Assembly (NCBI RefSeq): GCF_001555965.1
Contig: NZ_LSHX01000035.1
Span: 1-64,000 of the forward strand
Origin: Sphingomonas sp. CCH21-G11
GTDB taxonomy: Bacteria; Pseudomonadota; Alphaproteobacteria; Sphingomonadales; Sphingomonadaceae
Reading direction: 5' to 3'
DNA length: 64,000 nt
Positions 16,355 to 26,198 of this stretch are shown here, piece by piece. The first letter of the stretch is position 1. The number at the start of each line of letters is the position of its first letter. The notes under the pieces are model-generated. The model was given only the letters and a program-made list of their open reading frames with translations. It was not told the origin of the DNA and made no database searches. A program made the position numbers and the translations under genes.

Positions 16355-17146
16355 ATGAAGCGCACGCACTTGCCCCTGAACGGCCTGCGCGTGCTCGATG
16401 CGGCCGCCCGGCATCTGTCGTTCACCCGCGCCGCCGATGAGCTGGCGGTGACGCCGGCCGCGGTCGGCCAGCAGGTGCGCGCGCTGGAGGACACGCTGGG
16501 CGTCGTGCTGTTCCGCCGCACCGCCAAGGGGCTGGAACTGACGCCGGAGGGCGAGGCGGGCCTGAATGCGCTGCGTTCGGGCTTCATCCAGTTCGAGGAA
16601 GCGGTGCGGGCGATGCAGGCGGGGCAATCGTCCAAATCGCTGACCATCGCCGCCCCGCGCGACCTGACCCAGAAATGGCTGATGCCACGCCTGGCCGAGA
16701 TCGCCGCGAGCGACGGCGACATCCGCTTTCAGCTGATCGCCGCCGACGAACCCGTCGAATTCACCGAAGCCAATATCGACCTGGCGATCCGCTGGGGCGA
16801 GGGACCGGGCGAGCATGAGGGCGAGGCGCTCGAGTCCGACGGGATGGTAACCGTCGAACGGCCGGGCGGCGGGGCCGATACCCGGATTTCGTGGCCGGGA
16901 TGCCTGTCGGAAGACGCGGTGTCGCTGGTGCGGGTCGGCGATGCGGGGCTGGCGATCGAGGCGGCAGCGGCCGGGCTGGGCCGCGCGACCGTGCCCGAGT
17001 TGCTCGCACGGGCGGATCTCGCCGCTGGGCGCGTGGCGATGATCGGCACCCCCAAGCCGTTCGCGCGCGGCTACTGGCTGGTCGCGCCCCTGCCGCAATG
17101 GCGCCAGGCCAAGGTCAAGGCGCTGGTCGATCGGCTGGCGCAGTGA
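16355..17146 (+). CDS. LysR-family regulator, GcvA-like
   Basis: The product is 263 aa. The N-terminal HTH (PLNGLRVLDAAARHLSFTRA, DELAVTPAAVGQQVRALEDT, LGVVLFRRTAKGLELTPEGE) is the GcvA/AmpR-type version. The effector domain is shorter than usual: LysR proteins run about 290-310 aa, and there appears to be a deletion around residues 150-185, between WGEGPGEHEGEALES and RISWPGCLSED. It may still bind DNA but have altered ligand binding. It overlaps the GNAT gene by four bases, so the two are cotranscribed; the regulon is unknown. Confidence 0.85.
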   Translation: MKRTHLPLNGLRVLDAAARHLSFTRAADELAVTPAAVGQQVRALEDTLGVVLFRRTAKGLELTPEGEAGLNALRSGFIQFEEAVRAMQAGQSSKSLTIAAPRDLTQKWLMPRLAEIAASDGDIRFQLIAADEPVEFTEANIDLAIRWGEGPGEHEGEALESDGMVTVERPGGGADTRISWPGCLSEDAVSLVRVGDAGLAIEAAAAGLGRATVPELLARADLAAGRVAMIGTPKPFARGYWLVAPLPQWRQAKVKALVDRLAQ

Positions 17147-17697
17147 CCGATACGCCGGTGTTCGAGACCAAGCGCCTGCGCCTGCGCCCGATCACCGCGG
17201 ACGACGCGACCGCGCTGCACCCCGTGCTCAGCGATGCGCAGGCGATGCGCTATTGGTCGCGCGCACCCACCACTTCGGTCGCCGAGACGCGCGCCTATAT
17301 CGATCCGGCGCGGCCCGCGCATGGCTGGCGGTGGTGGGCGATCACGCTCAAGCCGTTCGACTTCGCCATCGGCTGGGTATCGGTGGGCGAGCGCCGGCAG
17401 GGCGGGGTTGCCGAGATCGGCTATATCCTGGCGCGTGAGCATTGGGGACGCGGCATCGCGCGCGAGGCCGTGCGCGTGGTCATCGACCATTTGTTCGACG
17501 TGGAGGAACATCGCCGCGTCTTTGCCGACACCGATCCCGAGAACGCCGGATCCTGCCGGCTGCTCGAGCAACTGGGCTTCACGCTCGAGGGGCGGCTGCG
17601 CGGCGAATGGGAAACGCATATCGGAGTGCGCGACAGCCTGATCTGGGGCCTGTTGCGCGAGGAGTGGCAGCCGGGCCGGTCGATGTCACTGGGGTAG
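17143..17697 (+). CDS. GNAT acetyltransferase, RimJ-type
   Basis: The product is 184 aa from a GTG overlapping the LysR stop. Seen: ETKRLRLRPITADDATALHP, GYILAREHWGRGIAREAVRV (the acetyl-CoA loop, in the form R/Q-x-x-G-x-G/A), FADTDPENAGSCRLLEQLGF and LEGRLRGEWETHIGVRDSLI. This is the RimJ/RimL group, which acetylates protein N-termini or small amines. The actual substrate cannot be read from the sequence. Confidence 0.88.
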   Translation: MTDTPVFETKRLRLRPITADDATALHPVLSDAQAMRYWSRAPTTSVAETRAYIDPARPAHGWRWWAITLKPFDFAIGWVSVGERRQGGVAEIGYILAREHWGRGIAREAVRVVIDHLFDVEEHRRVFADTDPENAGSCRLLEQLGFTLEGRLRGEWETHIGVRDSLIWGLLREEWQPGRSMSLG

Positions 17698-17703
17698 GTG
17701 GCG

Positions 17704-18840
17704 TCAGGGCGGAGTCAGGTCGAGGCGCTCCAGAACCGGATAGCCGCGGCGTTGCTGGATCGGCACTCCCCGGTCTTTATGATAAGGCGATGTCAGCGTA
17801 TAGCGTTCGATCCGATAGGATTTGACGTCGTCAGCAAGCGGCGCGTAGCGACGCTCTCGGATCGAGGCGATGAGCGACAGCGCCCAGTCGCCGGCCAGCT
17901 TTTCGCTGGCGCGCAATTGCTCGACCTCGCCGACGCTGCCGTCGCGGGCGATGCGAAAGCCGATATCGACCCACTGGTCCTCCCAATAGCGCCGTGCGGC
18001 GGCCGAATAGGACCCCTTGCCGCGTTCGGGGAAGTCGACCGGGGGCGCTGTGATCAATACCGGCTGCGCGCTGCGCGACGCATCGACGCCGCCGGCAGCG
18101 ATCGCCTGCTCGACCGCATCGCCGTCGCCGCGCGCGACGGCGGCACGCGCGAGCAGGCCACGCGCGGCAAGGCGGACGTCGGCGTGTCCGGGCGCGGCAT
18201 TGGCCAGGATCGGCGCTAGCAGTGCTTCGGCGCGACGGACCTGCGCGGGTTCCGGTGCGGCTCCGGCGCCGAGCTCGATGCGTGCCAGGCGAAGCCGGGC
18301 CAGCGCGTACCGGTCGAACAGGGCGGGGGTGTCGCTGCGCCTCGCGGCCTCGCGGTAAAGATCGCGGGCATAGTCGAATTCGCGTTCGCGCAGCAGCACG
18401 TCGGCGCGTTCGATCAGCGCGTCGATGACGCGCGGATCGTTCGCGCCGAACGCCGATTCCAGCACCGCCTGACGCTCGCGCGAATTGAAGATGCCCTGGC
18501 GCGGCGCACCCAGATGCGAATGGATTCGCGAGAGCACGAGATACAGGTCGGCGACCGGTTCGGGATATGCGCCGCGATGCTGGCGGTTGCGTTTCAGGCT
18601 GTCGTCGATGCCGTCGCGCGCATCGCGATAGGCCCCCGCCAGAAACCGCGCCTCCGCCAATGCGATCGCCGCGTCGATTTCCGCGTTCGGCGGGCAGTTG
18701 CGCGCGATGCATTCGGCGAGTGCGCGTTCAAGGTCGGTGACCTTCGTGCCGACGACGACGATGTCGCGGCCGTCGGTCGCAGGTGCCGGGGCCGCATCCT
18801 GCGGCGTCAGCGTCAGCAGCAGCATCGGCCAGACCGGCAT
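17704..18840 (-). CDS. Exported hypothetical protein, TPR-like
   Basis: The product is 378 aa with a short hydrophobic leader (MPVWPMLLLTLTPQDA) and a good ribosome-binding site (GGAGGG, five bases before the ATG). Residues ~35-240 are helical Ala/Arg/Leu-rich repeats (ALAECIARNCPPNAEIDAAI, YARDLYREAARRSDTPALF) resembling TPR hairpins. The C-terminal third (WVDIGFRIARDGSVGEVEQL) resembles a TonB C-terminal-like fold. It may bind other periplasmic proteins. I know no characterised homologue. Confidence 0.7.
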   Translation of the reverse strand: MPVWPMLLLTLTPQDAAPAPATDGRDIVVVGTKVTDLERALAECIARNCPPNAEIDAAIALAEARFLAGAYRDARDGIDDSLKRNRQHRGAYPEPVADLYLVLSRIHSHLGAPRQGIFNSRERQAVLESAFGANDPRVIDALIERADVLLREREFDYARDLYREAARRSDTPALFDRYALARLRLARIELGAGAAPEPAQVRRAEALLAPILANAAPGHADVRLAARGLLARAAVARGDGDAVEQAIAAGGVDASRSAQPVLITAPPVDFPERGKGSYSAAARRYWEDQWVDIGFRIARDGSVGEVEQLRASEKLAGDWALSLIASIRERRYAPLADDVKSYRIERYTLTSPYHKDRGVPIQQRRGYPVLERLDLTPP

Positions 18841-18959
18841 TCTTCCCTCCTGCGCGCGGGATCGTCGCGAACGACACGCTCAATGACCGGAAGATGATGC
18901 CGCGAAGCTGAACCCCAGCCGAACGGCGCGCGCCGCGATGACGGCGCAACGCACTGAAC

Positions 18960-20072
18960 TTATCGTGTTCTTGCCGTGACCTGCGGCGCTGGATCGACCG
19001 TCAGCCTCTGCACTTCGGTGCCGATCGCGAAGACGTGCGCACGCTTGCCATCCTGCACCACGCGGAACTTGTTGGCGGCGCGCGCGACCGGGGCGGGGGC
19101 GAAGGTCCTGCCGCCATCGCGGGTTTCGAAGCCGCCCGCCATGGTGCCGACGAAGCCGTGGTCGGCGTCGACGAAACCGATGCCGAACTGGCGCGCGGCG
19201 GCATTTTCGACCATCGGCAGCTCGGTCCAGCTCTTGCCGCCGTCGCTGGTCTTGACGATCAGCTGCTGCGCGCGTGCGGGGTCATAGGATTGGACCGTCG
19301 CATAGCCGGTGGTCGCGGTCGGGAAGCTCGCCTTCCAGATCAGCTCCGCGCCGCGGCCGGAGGTGTACACGCGCGTCCAGCTCTTGCCGCCGTCCGTCGT
19401 GCGCAGGATCAGACCCTCGGTCGTTTTCGGATCGGTGCCGGTCGAGGCAAAGACCAGCCCGGTGCGCTCGTCGAAGAATTTGATGTCGAGGATCATGCCG
19501 GCATGTTCGGCCATGTCGATGACCGACCAGCTCTTGCCGCCATCGGTCGAGCGCAGGATGCCGGTCGGCCCGCCGACCCGGCCGGCGGCATGGATGACGA
19601 CGCGCGGCTCCAGCTTGCCCTGATAGATGCGCTGGGTCTTGAGCACGTCGATCGCGCAGACCCCGGCGATCGTGCGGCCGCCCAGATCGACCGGCGTCCA
19701 GGTTGCGCCGCCGTCATCGGTGCGATAGAGCGGCGTCGTGTCGGTGACGCCGGGATAATAGTCGGTGCCGATATTGCCGATGAAGCCGGTGGTGCGATCG
19801 ACAAAGCCGAGCGCGCGGATGAAGGTGCCGGGCTTGCTCGCCACCTTGGTCCAGCTTTTGCCGCCATCGGTGGTACGATACAGGTCGCCCTTGCCGGTGC
19901 CGTACCAGCCATGCGTCGCATCGACGAAGCTGATGTCGTCGCGCTTGCCCGGAAAGGACTCGGTCGGCAGCGTTTCCCAGGCGGATAGCGGGGCGGCAGG
20001 CATGGGGTCCGGCGCGGCCGACAGGGCCAGGGGCGTGGCCAGACACAACAACCCGATCGACACCAGACGCAT
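18960..20072 (-). CDS. YCF48/BNR-repeat exported protein
   Basis: The product is 370 aa with a signal peptide (residues ~1-20, ending LALSAA). It contains at least five beta-propeller blades with the TDGGKSW or TDDGGATW signature, as in Ycf48/HCF136 and related sialidase-like propellers. I chose the ATG at 20072 because AGGGGG lies six bases upstream; the ATG at 20078 would be too close. It is probably a periplasmic assembly or binding protein and not a glycosidase, as no catalytic residues are evident. The partner is unknown. Confidence 0.82.
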   Translation of the reverse strand: MRLVSIGLLCLATPLALSAAPDPMPAAPLSAWETLPTESFPGKRDDISFVDATHGWYGTGKGDLYRTTDGGKSWTKVASKPGTFIRALGFVDRTTGFIGNIGTDYYPGVTDTTPLYRTDDGGATWTPVDLGGRTIAGVCAIDVLKTQRIYQGKLEPRVVIHAAGRVGGPTGILRSTDGGKSWSVIDMAEHAGMILDIKFFDERTGLVFASTGTDPKTTEGLILRTTDGGKSWTRVYTSGRGAELIWKASFPTATTGYATVQSYDPARAQQLIVKTSDGGKSWTELPMVENAAARQFGIGFVDADHGFVGTMAGGFETRDGGRTFAPAPVARAANKFRVVQDGKRAHVFAIGTEVQRLTVDPAPQVTARTR

Positions 20073-20143
20073 GGACATCCCCCTGTTTGTAGCGACTACG
20101 GAACGATCGCGCCGGCCGCACGGATCGTCAAGAACCCCCGTCA

Positions 20144-22120
20144 TCAGGCGTCGATCTCTTCCTCGTCGATGCGCGCGGCGTTTTCCTGGATGAAGGCGAA
20201 GCGGTGGGCGGGGTTGGTGCCCATCAGCCGGTCGACCAGGTCCTTGACGCCCGCGCGCGCCTCATATTCCTGGGGCAGCGTGATGCGGATCAGGCCGCGG
20301 GTCTTCGGGTCCATCGTGGTTTCGCGCAACTGGATCGGGTTCATCTCGCCGAGCCCCTTGAAGCGGGCGACTTCGACCTTCTTGCCCTTGAACTCGGTCG
20401 CTTCCAGCTCGGCGCGGTGCGCGTCGTCGCGGGCGTAGAGCGAGCGGGTGCCGGCGGTCAGGCGATAGAGCGGCGGCTGGGCGAGATAGAGGTGCCCCTG
20501 GCGGACGATCTCCGGCATTTCCTGGAAGAAGAAGGTCATGAGCAGCGTCGCGATATGCGCGCCGTCGACATCGGCGTCGGTCATGATGATGACGCGGTCA
20601 TAACGCAGATTGGCGGGATCGCAGTCCTTGCGCGTGCCGCAGCCCAGCGCCTGGACCAGATCGGCAATCTCCTGGTTCGCCAGGATCTTGGCGGAGGTGG
20701 CGGACGCGACGTTGAGGATCTTGCCGCGGATCGGCAGGATGGCCTGGGTCTTGCGGTCGCGCGCCTGCTTGGCGGAGCCGCCGGCGCTGTCGCCCTCGAC
20801 GATGAACAGCTCGGTACCCTCGGGACTGTCGGCGGAACAGTCGGTCAGCTTGCCGGGCAGGCGCAGCTTGCGCGCGCTGGTCGCGGTCTTGCGCTTGACC
20901 TCGCGCTCCGCCTTGCGCGCCAGGCGTTCGTCCATGCGGTCGATGACATAGGCGAGCAGCGCCTTGCCCCGATCCATGCGGTCGGCGAGGAAATGGTCGA
21001 AATGGTCGCGCACCGCGCGCTCGACCAATGCGGCGGCCTCCGGACTCGTCAGGCGATCCTTGGTCTGGCTCTGGAACTGGGGATCGCGGATGAAGACGCT
21101 CAGCATCAGTTCGGAGCCCGTCATCACGTCGTCGGCGGTGATGTCCTTCGCCTTTTTCTGGCCGACCAGCTCGCCGAACGCGCGGATGCCCTTGACCAGG
21201 GCGGCGCGCAGCCCGGCCTCGTGCGTGCCGCCGTCGGGGGTGGGGATGGTGTTGCAATACCAGCTGTACGATCCGTCGCTCCACAGCGGCCAGGCGACCG
21301 CCCATTCGACGCGGCCCTGGCTGTCGGGAAAATCCTGTGACCCGGTGAAGAAATCGGCGGTGGCGCATTCGCGTGGTCCCACCTGTTCCCTCAGATGATC
21401 GGCCAGCCCGCCGGGGAACTGGAACACCGCCTCCGCAGGCGTGTCGTCGCCGACCAGCGACGGGTGGCAGCGCCAGCGGATTTCGACGCCGGCGAACAGA
21501 TAGGCCTTCGATCGTGCGAGCCGGTAGAGCCGCTGCGGCTTGAACTGCATCTCGCCGAAAATCTCGGGGTCGGGGGTGAAGGCGACCGAGGTGCCGCGCC
21601 GGTTGGGGGTGCCGCCCAGATGCTCGATCGGCCCCAGCGTGACGCCGCGCGCGAACCGCTGGCGATAGAGCTGGCGGTCGCGCGCGACCTCGACCACCGT
21701 ATCCATCGACAGCGCGTTGACCACGCTGATGCCGACGCCGTGCAGGCCGCCGGAAGTCGCATAGGCCTTGCCCGAGAACTTGCCGCCCGAATGGAGCGTC
21801 GACAGGATCACCTCCAGCGCCGATTTGTCGGGAAAGCGCGGATGCGGATCAATTGGGATGCCGCGGCCATTGTCGACGATGGTCAGGCGGTTGCCGGCGT
21901 CGAGCGCGACTTCGATCCGTGTCGCATGGCCGGCGACGGCCTCGTCCATCGCATTGTCGAGCACTTCGGCGGCGAGGTGGTGGAGCGCGCGTTCGTCGGT
22001 GCCGCCGATATACATGCCCGGTCGCCGCCGAACGGGCTCCAGCCCCTCGAGAACCTCGATCGAGCTGGCGTCATAGCTGGTGCCGGCGGGGGTGGAGGTT
22101 GCGAACAGATCATCGGCCAT
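20144..22120 (-). CDS. parE: DNA topoisomerase IV subunit B
   Basis: The product is 658 aa. GHKL ATPase domain: [62 protein letters not shown]. The transducer domain comes next, then [56 protein letters not shown]. The C-terminus has [20 protein letters not shown]. The length and the 'IVEGDSAGG' context fit ParE better than GyrB, which is usually ~800 aa. Start at 22120 (MADDLF). Together with ParC it decatenates daughter chromosomes; parC is not in this window. The 163-bp gap to the next, divergent gene should hold both promoters. Confidence 0.95.
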   Translation of the reverse strand: MADDLFATSTPAGTSYDASSIEVLEGLEPVRRRPGMYIGGTDERALHHLAAEVLDNAMDEAVAGHATRIEVALDAGNRLTIVDNGRGIPIDPHPRFPDKSALEVILSTLHSGGKFSGKAYATSGGLHGVGISVVNALSMDTVVEVARDRQLYRQRFARGVTLGPIEHLGGTPNRRGTSVAFTPDPEIFGEMQFKPQRLYRLARSKAYLFAGVEIRWRCHPSLVGDDTPAEAVFQFPGGLADHLREQVGPRECATADFFTGSQDFPDSQGRVEWAVAWPLWSDGSYSWYCNTIPTPDGGTHEAGLRAALVKGIRAFGELVGQKKAKDITADDVMTGSELMLSVFIRDPQFQSQTKDRLTSPEAAALVERAVRDHFDHFLADRMDRGKALLAYVIDRMDERLARKAEREVKRKTATSARKLRLPGKLTDCSADSPEGTELFIVEGDSAGGSAKQARDRKTQAILPIRGKILNVASATSAKILANQEIADLVQALGCGTRKDCDPANLRYDRVIIMTDADVDGAHIATLLMTFFFQEMPEIVRQGHLYLAQPPLYRLTAGTRSLYARDDAHRAELEATEFKGKKVEVARFKGLGEMNPIQLRETTMDPKTRGLIRITLPQEYEARAGVKDLVDRLMGTNPAHRFAFIQENAARIDEEEIDA

Positions 22121-22283
22121 ATGCCGGCTATATCGACTGCGCGTGCGCCCGCAATGGCCTGGCGCGGCTGACAACCCCTGTTGCTGCATTGCAACAGATG
22201 CTGGCGCAAATCGGACGAGCCGTGCAGCCGAACCCCGGCCCCGTTCGTATCTGCTGCCTGAGTTCAACCTCTGGAGTACCCAA

Positions 22284-23117
22284 ATGCGTAATTTGCTTCT
22301 CGCGACTGCCGCGCTGTTCGCGCTCACGGCCCCGGCCTATGCCCAGGATACCAGCGGCGGCGAGGAAGAGCCCTATGAGGGCGTGTATGTCGGCGGATCG
22401 TTCGGTTATTCGATCCAGGGCAACGATGTCGGCGAAAGCGTGGTGTTCGACCGCAATCGCGACGGCAATTTCAACGACACGATCACGACCGTCGCGGGCG
22501 CCAACGCCTTCTCGCCCGGCTTCTGCAACGGCCGCGCGACCTCCGCGCTGCCCGGCAATTGCACCAACGACGATGACGGCATCGAATATTATGTCCGCGC
22601 CGGTGCCGACACCCAGTTCGGCAACATCGTGCTCGGTTTCGTCGGTGAGTTCGGCAAGTCGGAAGTGCGCGACAGCGTGTCGGCATTCAGCACCACGCCC
22701 GCCAATTACGTGTTCACGCGCGAACTCGACTGGAATGCCAGCATTCGTGCGCGCGCGGGCTATGCGGCCAACACCACGCTGTTCTACGGCACGTTCGGCC
22801 CGACCTATGGCCGCATCGACAACAGCTTTACCAGCACCAACACCGCCAATGCCTTTTCGGACAATGGCAAGTCGAACAGCTGGGGCTACACCGCCGGCGG
22901 CGGCATCGAGCAGAAGCTGGGCCGCAACTTCTCGGTGGGCCTCGAATATCTCTACACCGACCTGAACGAGGACGACTATGTCGTGAACGTCAATCCGGGC
23001 ACGGCACCCGCGACCAACCCGTTCCTGCTCGGCAATGCCGGCGGGTCGGACATGCGGCGCAGCAGCGACAATTTCCGCTGGCACAGCATCCGCGCGACCG
23101 CGGCGTTCCGCTTCTGA
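22284..23117 (+). CDS. Outer-membrane beta-barrel protein
   Basis: The product is 277 aa with a clear signal peptide (MRNLLLATAALFALTAPAYA, cleaved before QDTSGG). The mature part has alternating amphipathic strands (GVYVGGSFGYSIQGNDVG, GNIVLGFVGEFGKSEV, SIRARAGYAANTTLFYGTFG, FSVGLEYLYTDLNEDDY) and ends in Phe (TAAFRF), the C-terminal outer-membrane insertion signal. It resembles Omp25/RopB-like eight-stranded barrels. The role may be structural or in surface stability. It is monocistronic, followed by a strong hairpin. Confidence 0.87.
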   Translation: MRNLLLATAALFALTAPAYAQDTSGGEEEPYEGVYVGGSFGYSIQGNDVGESVVFDRNRDGNFNDTITTVAGANAFSPGFCNGRATSALPGNCTNDDDGIEYYVRAGADTQFGNIVLGFVGEFGKSEVRDSVSAFSTTPANYVFTRELDWNASIRARAGYAANTTLFYGTFGPTYGRIDNSFTSTNTANAFSDNGKSNSWGYTAGGGIEQKLGRNFSVGLEYLYTDLNEDDYVVNVNPGTAPATNPFLLGNAGGSDMRRSSDNFRWHSIRATAAFRF

Positions 23118-23125
23118 TCGTGCGG

Positions 23126-23161
23126 CCGGGGCGGGGGGCGCAGGCGCTTTCCCCGCCCCGG
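23126..23161. terminator. Hairpin between convergent genes
   Basis: A perfect 11-bp GC stem pairs 23126-23136 with 23151-23161 around a 14-base loop, lying 8 bases after the outer-membrane gene and just before the end of the tadG-like gene. It could serve both strands. No long T-run follows, so Rho-independence is uncertain. Confidence 0.55.
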
Positions 23162-23165
23162 CAGA

Positions 23166-24827
23166 TCAGGCGACCAGAAAGGGCTGGCCGCACCGCACGC
23201 CGGTGGCCTGCAGGTCGGCCTGGCCGTAGCGCACGCCGATCAGCCCGGTGAGCGTGTCGACGAGCCCGTCCAATGCCGGCGCCACCGTCGCCAGCACGCC
23301 CCCCAGCGCCTGAACGATCGGTGTCGCCGGCACCGGCAGCAGCCCGAGCAGCTCGACGTCGATCTTGACCGTCCCGATCAGGCTGGACGCCACGCCCTCG
23401 ACCGCATGGCCGCTCGACACGCGCTTGATCGTGCCATCGCCGATTTCGTCGCCCGCGAAGATCGCCGCCTGCCACGGTTCCGCGGCGCCCAGGTCGACCA
23501 GCGCGGCGCCGTTGACGCGCACCAGTCCGGCGACGTTGACCAGGCGCGCGGATGCGAGCGGCAGCGGCTGGGTAAAGTCGGCAAAGCGCGTCATGTCCGG
23601 CTGGGCAATCGCGACGCGGCCCAGCCCCGGGCGTGCGTCCAGCGTGACGCGGGGGCCAGCCGACGCATCGCAGTCGATCGCCGCCAGCCGCGCCTCCCCG
23701 GCTGCCAGCTCGACGAAGATCGGCACGTTGACGGTCAGGTTGCCGCCCAGTCCCGGCAGTGCCGCGCCGGTCAACCGCGATGCGATCAGCATGCGGACCT
23801 GCGCGGTGCGCAGGATGGGCGTGCCGTCGGCGCTGACCGCGACAAAGGGCGATTGCGCGGGGCGTTCGCCGATCGCGAGCGTGACCCGCGTGCTCGCGAC
23901 CCCGGGCACCGTGGCGGGCAGGTCGGCCTCGACCTGCCGCCGGCCATTGCTCATTTCCGCGATCGCGCGCAGCATCGACAGCGCGTCGACGCGTGCCATC
24001 CCCGCCGGGCCGGTATCGCGTGCGCCGGCCGGGCCAAGGTCGATCAGCGCGTCCAGGGCGATGGCATCGCCACGCGCACCCGCCGCCATCGCCCGCAGCG
24101 CCGCCTTGGCCGTGGCGTCGTCGACGGTGTCGGCCAGCGCCTCGATCGCGGTGGGGCCGCTGACGTCGCGCGCCAGAATCTCGTCATAGCTGGCTGCGTC
24201 GATGCGGGCGCGCGTCGCCACCGCGTCGAGATAGGTGAGCAGGTCGACATCGGCGGCGACCAGCGCCTGATAGTCGGCGACCGACAGCCCGACACTGGTC
24301 CCGAGCAGCCCCGACAGCAGCGCATTGACGATCCCGCCCTCTAGCGCGGCGAGGCGCGTCCCGATCGAGAAGGCTGCGCTGTCCTGACGCGCCGCGGTCG
24401 CACGCCGCGCGATCGCGACCTGGTCCTGGCCGAAGACGCGGGCGAAATAAGTGGGTGAGGTGGCGGCCAGCGTCACGGCAAAGGCGTTGCCCCCGCCCGT
24501 GGCAGCGGCGCTGAAACGCAGGTCGGGCGGCACGGCGGGGTCGGCGCGATAATCGCCCCGTACGATGCGCGGCGTGATCTGTCCGCGCCAGCCGGCTTGT
24601 GCAATCACCGCCGCGACCGCCGCTTCGGCGCGTTCGGGGTGCCGGGCGGCAGCGAGCGCGGCGCTATCGGCAATCCCCTGGAGCCTGCGGGTGTCGAGCT
24701 GCACCGCGCCGATATCGACCGCCAGCGCCGCGCCCGCAATCAGCATCGGCATCGCGCCGGCGACCAGCACGGCGGCACCGCCGCGCCGATCGCGCGCCAG
24801 GTCGCGCAGGACCGGCACGCGCATCAC
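23166..24827 (-). CDS. TadG-like pilus-assembly protein
   Basis: The product is 553 aa. It opens with DRRGGAAVLVAGAMPMLIAG, a Tad-type hydrophobic N-terminus (membrane helix ~15-40), followed by VDIGAVQLDTRRLQGIADSA and the AALAAAR motif of TadG/vWA-like Flp pilus proteins. The long periplasmic part has no clear vWA MIDAS motif, so it is a TadG-like relative. Its ATG overlaps the tadE stop. Prepilin, TadA ATPase and secretin genes are not nearby, so it may work with a Tad system elsewhere. Confidence 0.75.
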   Translation of the reverse strand: MMRVPVLRDLARDRRGGAAVLVAGAMPMLIAGAALAVDIGAVQLDTRRLQGIADSAALAAARHPERAEAAVAAVIAQAGWRGQITPRIVRGDYRADPAVPPDLRFSAAATGGGNAFAVTLAATSPTYFARVFGQDQVAIARRATAARQDSAAFSIGTRLAALEGGIVNALLSGLLGTSVGLSVADYQALVAADVDLLTYLDAVATRARIDAASYDEILARDVSGPTAIEALADTVDDATAKAALRAMAAGARGDAIALDALIDLGPAGARDTGPAGMARVDALSMLRAIAEMSNGRRQVEADLPATVPGVASTRVTLAIGERPAQSPFVAVSADGTPILRTAQVRMLIASRLTGAALPGLGGNLTVNVPIFVELAAGEARLAAIDCDASAGPRVTLDARPGLGRVAIAQPDMTRFADFTQPLPLASARLVNVAGLVRVNGAALVDLGAAEPWQAAIFAGDEIGDGTIKRVSSGHAVEGVASSLIGTVKIDVELLGLLPVPATPIVQALGGVLATVAPALDGLVDTLTGLIGVRYGQADLQATGVRCGQPFLVA

Positions 24828-25243
24828 AGCACCCCGCCGGGATGCGCGATGCCGCGCTTGCGGATCACCGGGCTGGGCATGGGCACCAGCGGAATGTTCA
24901 TCAGCGGCGCGGTGCGCGCGTCCACTGAAACCTCGACCGTGATCGCGCCGCCATCCTCCTCCACGCTGGCGAGGATGTGGGCGGGATCGATCCCGGCGAC
25001 GGTCCCCGCGCCGCGCTGGACGCTCAGCCGCGCGATGTCCTCGCGTTCCTCGGCGGACAGGCCGGCGATGCTGGCGCGCGCGGCGTCGTTGGCAAGTTGC
25101 TGGGCGCTGTGCGCGATCAGGAAATAATGGCCATAGGCGGCCATGCCGATCAGCAGCGCGATCAGGATGGGCGCGAGCAGCGCAAATTCGATCAGCGCGG
25201 TGCCGCGGCGGTCGATCAGGAGCCTGGGGGTGAGCTGAACCAT
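24824..25243 (-). CDS. TadE-like pseudopilin
   Basis: The product is 139 aa. The N-terminus, RRGTALIEFALLAPILIALL, is the TadE motif: a glycine, then the Glu five residues on and a hydrophobic helix, the type-IV prepilin-like segment processed by the prepilin peptidase. The remaining soluble domain is short. It forms an operon with the tadG-like gene through an ATGA overlap, and the pair probably act as minor pilins of a Flp/Tad apparatus. Confidence 0.85.
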   Translation of the reverse strand: MVQLTPRLLIDRRGTALIEFALLAPILIALLIGMAAYGHYFLIAHSAQQLANDAARASIAGLSAEEREDIARLSVQRGAGTVAGIDPAHILASVEEDGGAITVEVSVDARTAPLMNIPLVPMPSPVIRKRGIAHPGGVL

Positions 25244-25409
25244 GCCCCGGGGTCTAGCCGCAATGGCCTTAGCGCCCGATCGCGACGCGCGGTCGGCGCA
25301 TCCGCGCAGTTTACGCGATGCCGGGGACGCGAATTCGCCGCCGGCGTCCGGCCGTCAAGCGCGATTGCGCACGGCCGGACGTTTCATTCACGCAATTCGC
25401 GTGATCCGA

Positions 25410-26123
25410 TCAGCGGACGCGCGGCCCGCCATAGGGCAGCGGCGGCGGCGGGCGGCGATCGCGGCGCGGCAGTTGCGCCTGATAGGCATGCCCGCAATGG
25501 TCCACGCAATAGGGGAAGCCGGGGTTCACCTTTTCCCCACAGAAGTGGAAATCGGGCTCGCCGGGGTGGCCCAGCGGCCATTTGCAGATGCGGTCGTTGA
25601 GATCGAGCAGCGTCGTCTTGCCCGCGATCGCCTCGCTGGGCTTGGCGGGCACCAGCCGGCGGGGCGGCGCGGGCTGGATCGGTGCGCTCTGCTCGCCCGG
25701 GTTCTGGCGCAGGAAGCCGCCAGGGCCGACCGAGCGCAGCGTCGGCGTATCAGCGCGCGCGACCGGCTCGGGGGCGGCCGCTGCATCCTCGCGCGCCGGC
25801 GGTTCGGCGGCGACGGCGGCGGGGGGCGCAGGCGGCGTCGGCTCGGGCTTCGGCGCTGCAGGGGGCGGCGATGCCACGGGCGCGGCAACCTTGGCCTCGA
25901 CCGGTGCTTCGGCGACCGGGGCGGCGGGAGCGGCCGTCGCCTTCGCGGCATCGGTGTCGTTCGACTTCACCGGCGAGGGGCGCGGTTTCAGGCCCAGGCG
26001 GTGCGCCTTGCCGATCACGGCGTTGCGGCTGATGCCGCCCAGTTCCTCGGCGATCTGGCTGGCGGTCATGCCCGACGCCCACATCTTCGCCAGCATTTCG
26101 ATGCGTTCTTCGGTCCAGCTCAT
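25410..26123 (-). CDS. gcrA: GcrA cell-cycle regulator
   Basis: The product is 237 aa. The N-terminal DNA-binding domain is almost canonical (MSWTEERIEMLAKMWASGMT, ASQIAEELGGISRNAVIGKA, HRLGLKPRPSP). A long Pro/Ala-rich linker (about 55-165) leads to the C-terminal sigma-70-interacting domain with cysteine motifs CKWPLGHPGEPDFHFCGEKV and PYCVDHC. GcrA binds RNA polymerase sigma-70 and activates genes with methylated GANTC sites, together with CcrM, in alphaproteobacteria. The linker is longer than in Caulobacter (protein ~170 aa). Divergent from the ABC-2 permease gene. Confidence 0.95.
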   Translation of the reverse strand: MSWTEERIEMLAKMWASGMTASQIAEELGGISRNAVIGKAHRLGLKPRPSPVKSNDTDAAKATAAPAAPVAEAPVEAKVAAPVASPPPAAPKPEPTPPAPPAAVAAEPPAREDAAAAPEPVARADTPTLRSVGPGGFLRQNPGEQSAPIQPAPPRRLVPAKPSEAIAGKTTLLDLNDRICKWPLGHPGEPDFHFCGEKVNPGFPYCVDHCGHAYQAQLPRRDRRPPPPLPYGGPRVR

Positions 26124-26198
26124 GCGTCGTCCTGTTTCATGGTCCCGGCGCGTCGGAACGGTTGCGGGGCGAAGGCGGAGCGACTACGCGAGAAGCGC

